A DNA stretch of 45,057 nt, taken from assembly GCA_009929525.1 (NCBI GenBank), contig SAAH01000019.1, positions 1 to 45,057 on the forward strand, in the 5' to 3' direction. This document shows, piece after piece, positions 42,378 through 45,057 of this stretch. Positions within the stretch are counted from its first letter, which is position 1. Each line of letters begins with the position of its first letter. The position numbers were made by a program, and so were the translations under genes. Under the pieces are notes generated by a model. The model ran no database searches. It saw only the letters and a list, made by a program, of their open reading frames with translations, and had not been told where the DNA came from. The stretch is from Clostridia bacterium (lineage in GTDB: Bacteria; Bacillota; Clostridia; Lachnospirales; Lachnospiraceae).

Positions 42378-43832
42378 ATGTTTGGAGACTATGTGCTGAA
42401 ACAGGCAGCAGCAGAATACAACAATCGAATACTCCTTATAGATGACGAAGGACTGGATGAAGCAACTCATTACAGTGCTGACTTTCAGGCGCATGGCTTT
42501 GAAGTGGTGCATTATACAGATGATTTGACTTTTCGAATTGAGTACGAGGATAAGCTGAAAAGTACAAAGGACAAGTTGCTGGTACTTGCACATTCTAATA
42601 GCTATATTCCCTATGACCTTCAACGAAGGCTTCGGGCTTATATTGTTTCAATGGACAGACTGTTTCCAAAGTTGAATATTGAGGTTTTGAAATCACGCAG
42701 GAACCTTGATCTGGAGCTTTTATGCTTAGCATATTTGAAGAATTTCGACGATCTTCGTCAGCGCAAACAGACGGAGGACTTTATTCAGGAAAAGGTTGAC
42801 AGCCCGGAAAATGTTGCCGCGTATCTTGAACAGCTTGATATTGAATTGCAGCAGAAGCAGGAGCAAGTTAATTCATATCGTGATTGGTTTGCCATTGCAG
42901 AGATAAAGGCGAAGATTGATACGCTTGCTACTGAGCACAGATTGGATGTTGACACTTCAGTCGTAAACAGAGTTTTTAAGGATTATGTTTTGGCGCAGTT
43001 TGGTAAGCTGTCCTCTGAAATGAGCCGGGAGACACCCGTGCTTGTTAGCCGTGCGATGGATTACATGCACGACCATAGCAGCAAGTTTGTGATTATAGTA
43101 ATGGATGGTATGTCAGAATTTGACTGGAGGATTATCTCTAAGTCCTTTCAGGATGTTCAGTATGAGCAGACAGCTGCATTTGCTATGATTCCAAGCACCA
43201 CGTCGATTTCACGGCAGTGCCTGTTATCAAACAAAACACCAGGTCAGCTGCTGGAGCCGTGGAAACAAAGTAAGGAAAAGCAGGAATTTGTGGCCTGTGC
43301 AAAATCAATGGGCTATACAGATAATCAGATAGGTTATGAACGTGGTTACGAGGCGCAGTTTGGCTCCTTTGTAAAGTGTGGCGCGGTCATAATTAACGAT
43401 GTCGATGATATGGTGCATGCGCAGCACCAAGGCCGTCTGGGAATGCTAAATGACATTGGTGTTCTCTCCGATCAGCATAAGCTGGTAGACATGACAAAGC
43501 GGTTTCTTTCAGAAGGTTTTGATGTTTATATCTCTGCAGACCATGGAAACACGCCATGCACTGGACTTGGAAAATTAATGGGTACTGGAGTGGAAACAGA
43601 GACAAAGAGCCACAGAATGCTGGTGCTACAAAACTTTGCTGACAAAGCAGGACTCATACAAAAGTATGGAATGATAGAGTATCCGAAATATTATCTGAAT
43701 AAGGACTTCGATTATCTGATTTGTGATGTAGGAGACTCCTTTGATGCCAAGGGCGAGGAAGTCATGACGCACGGCGGCATATCAATTGACGAGGTCATAG
43801 TACCTTTTATCAAAATAAAGGCGGTAAAGTGA
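42378..43832 (+). CDS. pglZ: PglZ alkaline phosphatase-like protein, BREX type 3
   Basis: 484 residues. The phosphatase-fold residues are present: MDGMSE (242-247), IPSTTSISR with the likely nucleophile threonine (271-279), ADHGN (387-391) and MTHGG (463-467). PglZ is the core marker of all BREX systems. The first 230 residues are helical, rich in coiled-coil-like sequence. It starts 3 bases after brxHII, and its stop touches the brxA start codon (TGAATG). 484 residues is compact for PglZ, as usual in type 3. Confidence 0.95.
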   Translation: MFGDYVLKQAAAEYNNRILLIDDEGLDEATHYSADFQAHGFEVVHYTDDLTFRIEYEDKLKSTKDKLLVLAHSNSYIPYDLQRRLRAYIVSMDRLFPKLNIEVLKSRRNLDLELLCLAYLKNFDDLRQRKQTEDFIQEKVDSPENVAAYLEQLDIELQQKQEQVNSYRDWFAIAEIKAKIDTLATEHRLDVDTSVVNRVFKDYVLAQFGKLSSEMSRETPVLVSRAMDYMHDHSSKFVIIVMDGMSEFDWRIISKSFQDVQYEQTAAFAMIPSTTSISRQCLLSNKTPGQLLEPWKQSKEKQEFVACAKSMGYTDNQIGYERGYEAQFGSFVKCGAVIINDVDDMVHAQHQGRLGMLNDIGVLSDQHKLVDMTKRFLSEGFDVYISADHGNTPCTGLGKLMGTGVETETKSHRMLVLQNFADKAGLIQKYGMIEYPKYYLNKDFDYLICDVGDSFDAKGEEVMTHGGISIDEVIVPFIKIKAVK

Positions 43833-44540
43833 ATGGCAAAGATGGTAGGCTTATCGAGAAACTTGAAACTATCATGGTTGAATCAAGCCGTGGAGTTGGT
43901 TTCGAGCGAGTTGACAGAGAATGAAATAAAGGAAAAATTGAATGAATACTTGGGCTTTGAAATCGGGAGTCCCACAAATGTTCGTAAGACCAGAGAAATT
44001 CTAATGTGCATCTGGAGTTATGAAAATGAATATACAGAAAAATTAAGACCTACAGCACTCGAACTGATTAAGAAATACCCGGATTATGCGCTTGAAATTC
44101 ACTGGAGCATGATGTTGGCGGCTTATCCGGTTTTTATGGATATGTGCAAACTTATCGGTAAAATGTCAGAGTTCCAGGATGAGATTACGCTGGCCCAACT
44201 GAAGCAGAAGCTGTTTGATGAGTGGGGAGAGCGTACGACGCTTTATCACTCCATTGATAAACTGATATCCACACTAAAAGAGTTTGGAGTTCTCATTTGC
44301 GACAAACCCGGAAAATACCGAATCAGTAAGCACAAGGTTGCAAGAGATGAGATCAGTAGTTTTCTGGTTTATACCATGATGAATGTGGATGACAGTGGAT
44401 ATTATTCTTTTCAAGAGCTGAATGCCTCAACATATCTGTTCCCATTCGAATATCGAGTGACCAAGGAAACTTTGTTGCAGGATGATCGTTTCGTAATGAA
44501 CAATTTCGGTGGAGAACTATCGATAGCACTGAACAACTAA
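43833..44540 (+). CDS. brxA: BrxA (DUF1819), BREX type 3
   Basis: 235 residues (MAKMVGLSRNLKLSWLNQAV). The DUF1819/BrxA pattern is seen: helical throughout, with NVRKTREILMCIWSYENEY, LRPTALELIKKYPDYAL and IHWSMMLAAYPVF. Despite the database name 'putative inner membrane protein' the sequence is hydrophilic enough to be soluble, and known BrxA proteins bind DNA. It begins at once after pglZ and closes the operon: no further gene in this orientation overlaps it. An imperfect hairpin GGATGTA...TACATCC follows at 44556-44581. Confidence 0.92.
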   Translation: MAKMVGLSRNLKLSWLNQAVELVSSELTENEIKEKLNEYLGFEIGSPTNVRKTREILMCIWSYENEYTEKLRPTALELIKKYPDYALEIHWSMMLAAYPVFMDMCKLIGKMSEFQDEITLAQLKQKLFDEWGERTTLYHSIDKLISTLKEFGVLICDKPGKYRISKHKVARDEISSFLVYTMMNVDDSGYYSFQELNASTYLFPFEYRVTKETLLQDDRFVMNNFGGELSIALNN

Positions 44541-44703
44541 TGTCATTACTGTTGTGGATGTAGATTTAACAGATTACATCCGAGCGCAGTTACTATTAAT
44601 GATCTGACGGTGTTTTGCCGTGGCAGGGATAAAGAGCAGCACCATTTAATTTTGCCCCACTTTTTAATTATCCCTATTTTGACTGAAAGGAGACCTTGTA
44701 AAG

Positions 44704-45057
44704 ATGGCATTATCAGCAAGAATGGCTCGTTCCAAAACACCCAATTTCAGGTGTAGAACGAGCCGTAGAAACTATCAAAACACTGGAAATGCCTTGTTTA
44801 CAGGGCCTTATCGTTACACAAATCCTTGTATCAAAAACGTGGTCTTGATAGATCCCTGCTGCGGTTCTGCTGGGATGTTTGTTTCTTCTATTAAATTTGT
44901 GGAGCGGCATAACGGTAACCGCTCAAAAATATCCATTGTCGGGCAGGAGCGTATTCCAGACACTTGGCGGCTTGCCAAAATGAACCTCGCCATTCGCGGC
45001 ATTGCCCATAATCTTGGCGAACGCAATGAATCTACCTTTGCCGAGGATTTGCATAAG
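44704..45057 (+). CDS. hsdM: HsdM-like type I methyltransferase fragment (3' end outside window)
   Basis: 118 codons open to the window edge, from an ATG at 44704 with AAAGGAGA 12 bases upstream. From residue 49 it is Hsd[12 protein letters not shown] (49-59), FVERH, VGQER and [17 protein letters not shown]. The usual 150-200 residue N-terminal helical domain is absent; residues 1-48 resemble nothing known and overlap a strong hairpin. Motif I has GSA where most HsdM have GSG. It is probably a 5'-truncated or recombined remnant of a type I R-M locus, though an intact gene with an odd fusion cannot be excluded without the rest. Confidence 0.72.
   Translation, partial: MALSARMARSKTPNFRCRTSRRNYQNTGNALFTGPYRYTNPCIKNVVLIDPCCGSAGMFVSSIKFVERHNGNRSKISIVGQERIPDTWRLAKMNLAIRGIAHNLGERNESTFAEDLHK
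44724..44764. repeat. Strong hairpin at the 5' end of the hsdM fragment
   Basis: GGCTCGTTC (44724-44732) pairs with GAACGAGCC (44756-44764) without mismatch; inside, ACACC (44737-44741) pairs with GGTGT (44750-44754). The 8-base loop is CAATTTCA. It lies within the first 21 codons of the hsdM-like frame, with no T-run after it. Possible recombination end, RNA element or relic of an inserted sequence. Confidence 0.7.

Noticed and set aside
33013-44540. Classification as DISARM or as BREX type 1, 2 or 5.
   Set aside because: PglZ and BrxC exclude DISARM. There is no BrxB, BrxL, PglW or second BrxC, while BrxF, PglXI and BrxHII in this order fit type 3.
44541-44703. Possible insertion sequence remnant between brxA and the hsdM fragment.
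   Set aside because: Short frames on both strands give no transposase motif, and no terminal inverted repeats or target duplication could be shown.
1-45057. CRISPR arrays, tRNA genes, rRNA genes, retrons, diversity-generating retroelements.
   Set aside because: I saw no regularly spaced repeats of CRISPR type, no cloverleaf-like sequence and no reverse transcriptase motif on either strand.

Overview
The window joins a tailed-phage genome (a prophage or its remains) to a bacterial antiphage defence island. The phage genes run leftwards on the minus strand from about 29.9 kb to the left edge. The defence genes run rightwards on the plus strand from 30.4 kb. Strong AGGAGG ribosome sites, occasional TTG/GTG starts and the phage families present (DUF2800, DUF2815, DUF4314, DUF1492, P27 small terminase) point to a Firmicutes host, most likely a gut Clostridia species. 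The host assignment is inference.

Minus strand, in transcription order. Early/replication block (29.9-19.7 kb): a Cys-rich sigma-70-like regulator, two small proteins, DUF2800 nuclease-like and DUF2815 (probable ssDNA-binding) proteins, family A DNA polymerase, DUF4406, primase-helicase, VRR-NUC nuclease, SNF2-like helicase and a DUF1492 sigma-like regulator. Packaging block with cargo (19.6-11.5 kb): HNH nuclease, small terminase, S-adenosylmethionine synthetase, a ParB-like/DNA methyltransferase fusion, a radical SAM protein, a 'virulence protein' family member, DUF4314, two small proteins and the large terminase. Head and tail block (11.5 kb to the left edge): portal, ClpP-like protease, HK97 capsid, four connector/adaptor proteins, major tail protein, a tail chaperone pair joined by a classic -1 slippery site, tape measure, a tail-tip protein with three repeats, and a tail protein with a metallophosphoesterase domain that runs off the window. 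Lysis genes, integrase and repressor are not in the window. Several intergenic spaces carry terminator hairpins and repeated sequence modules.

Plus strand: from a good sigma-A promoter at 30179-30207 there are eight closely packed genes: a NACHT NTPase, a small excisionase-type HTH protein, then brxF-brxC-pglXI-brxHII-pglZ-brxA. The last six are the gene order of a type 3 BREX system, in which a methyltransferase marks host DNA and the other proteins block phage replication. The NACHT gene shares the apparent operon, so the island may combine a STAND-type sensor with BREX. The leader of the operon holds GGACA repeats spaced one helical turn apart and an inverted GGACA site, a likely operator. 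BrxF here lacks a recognisable P-loop. The window ends in an hsdM-like type I methyltransferase fragment that begins abruptly at its SAM-binding motif, so the island probably continues or carries a decayed R-M locus.

The most notable points are the NACHT-BREX3 operon with its phased repeats, the P-loop-less BrxF, the tail metallophosphoesterase, the SAM synthetase/methyltransferase/radical SAM cargo between the two terminase genes, and several repeated non-coding modules in the phage part.
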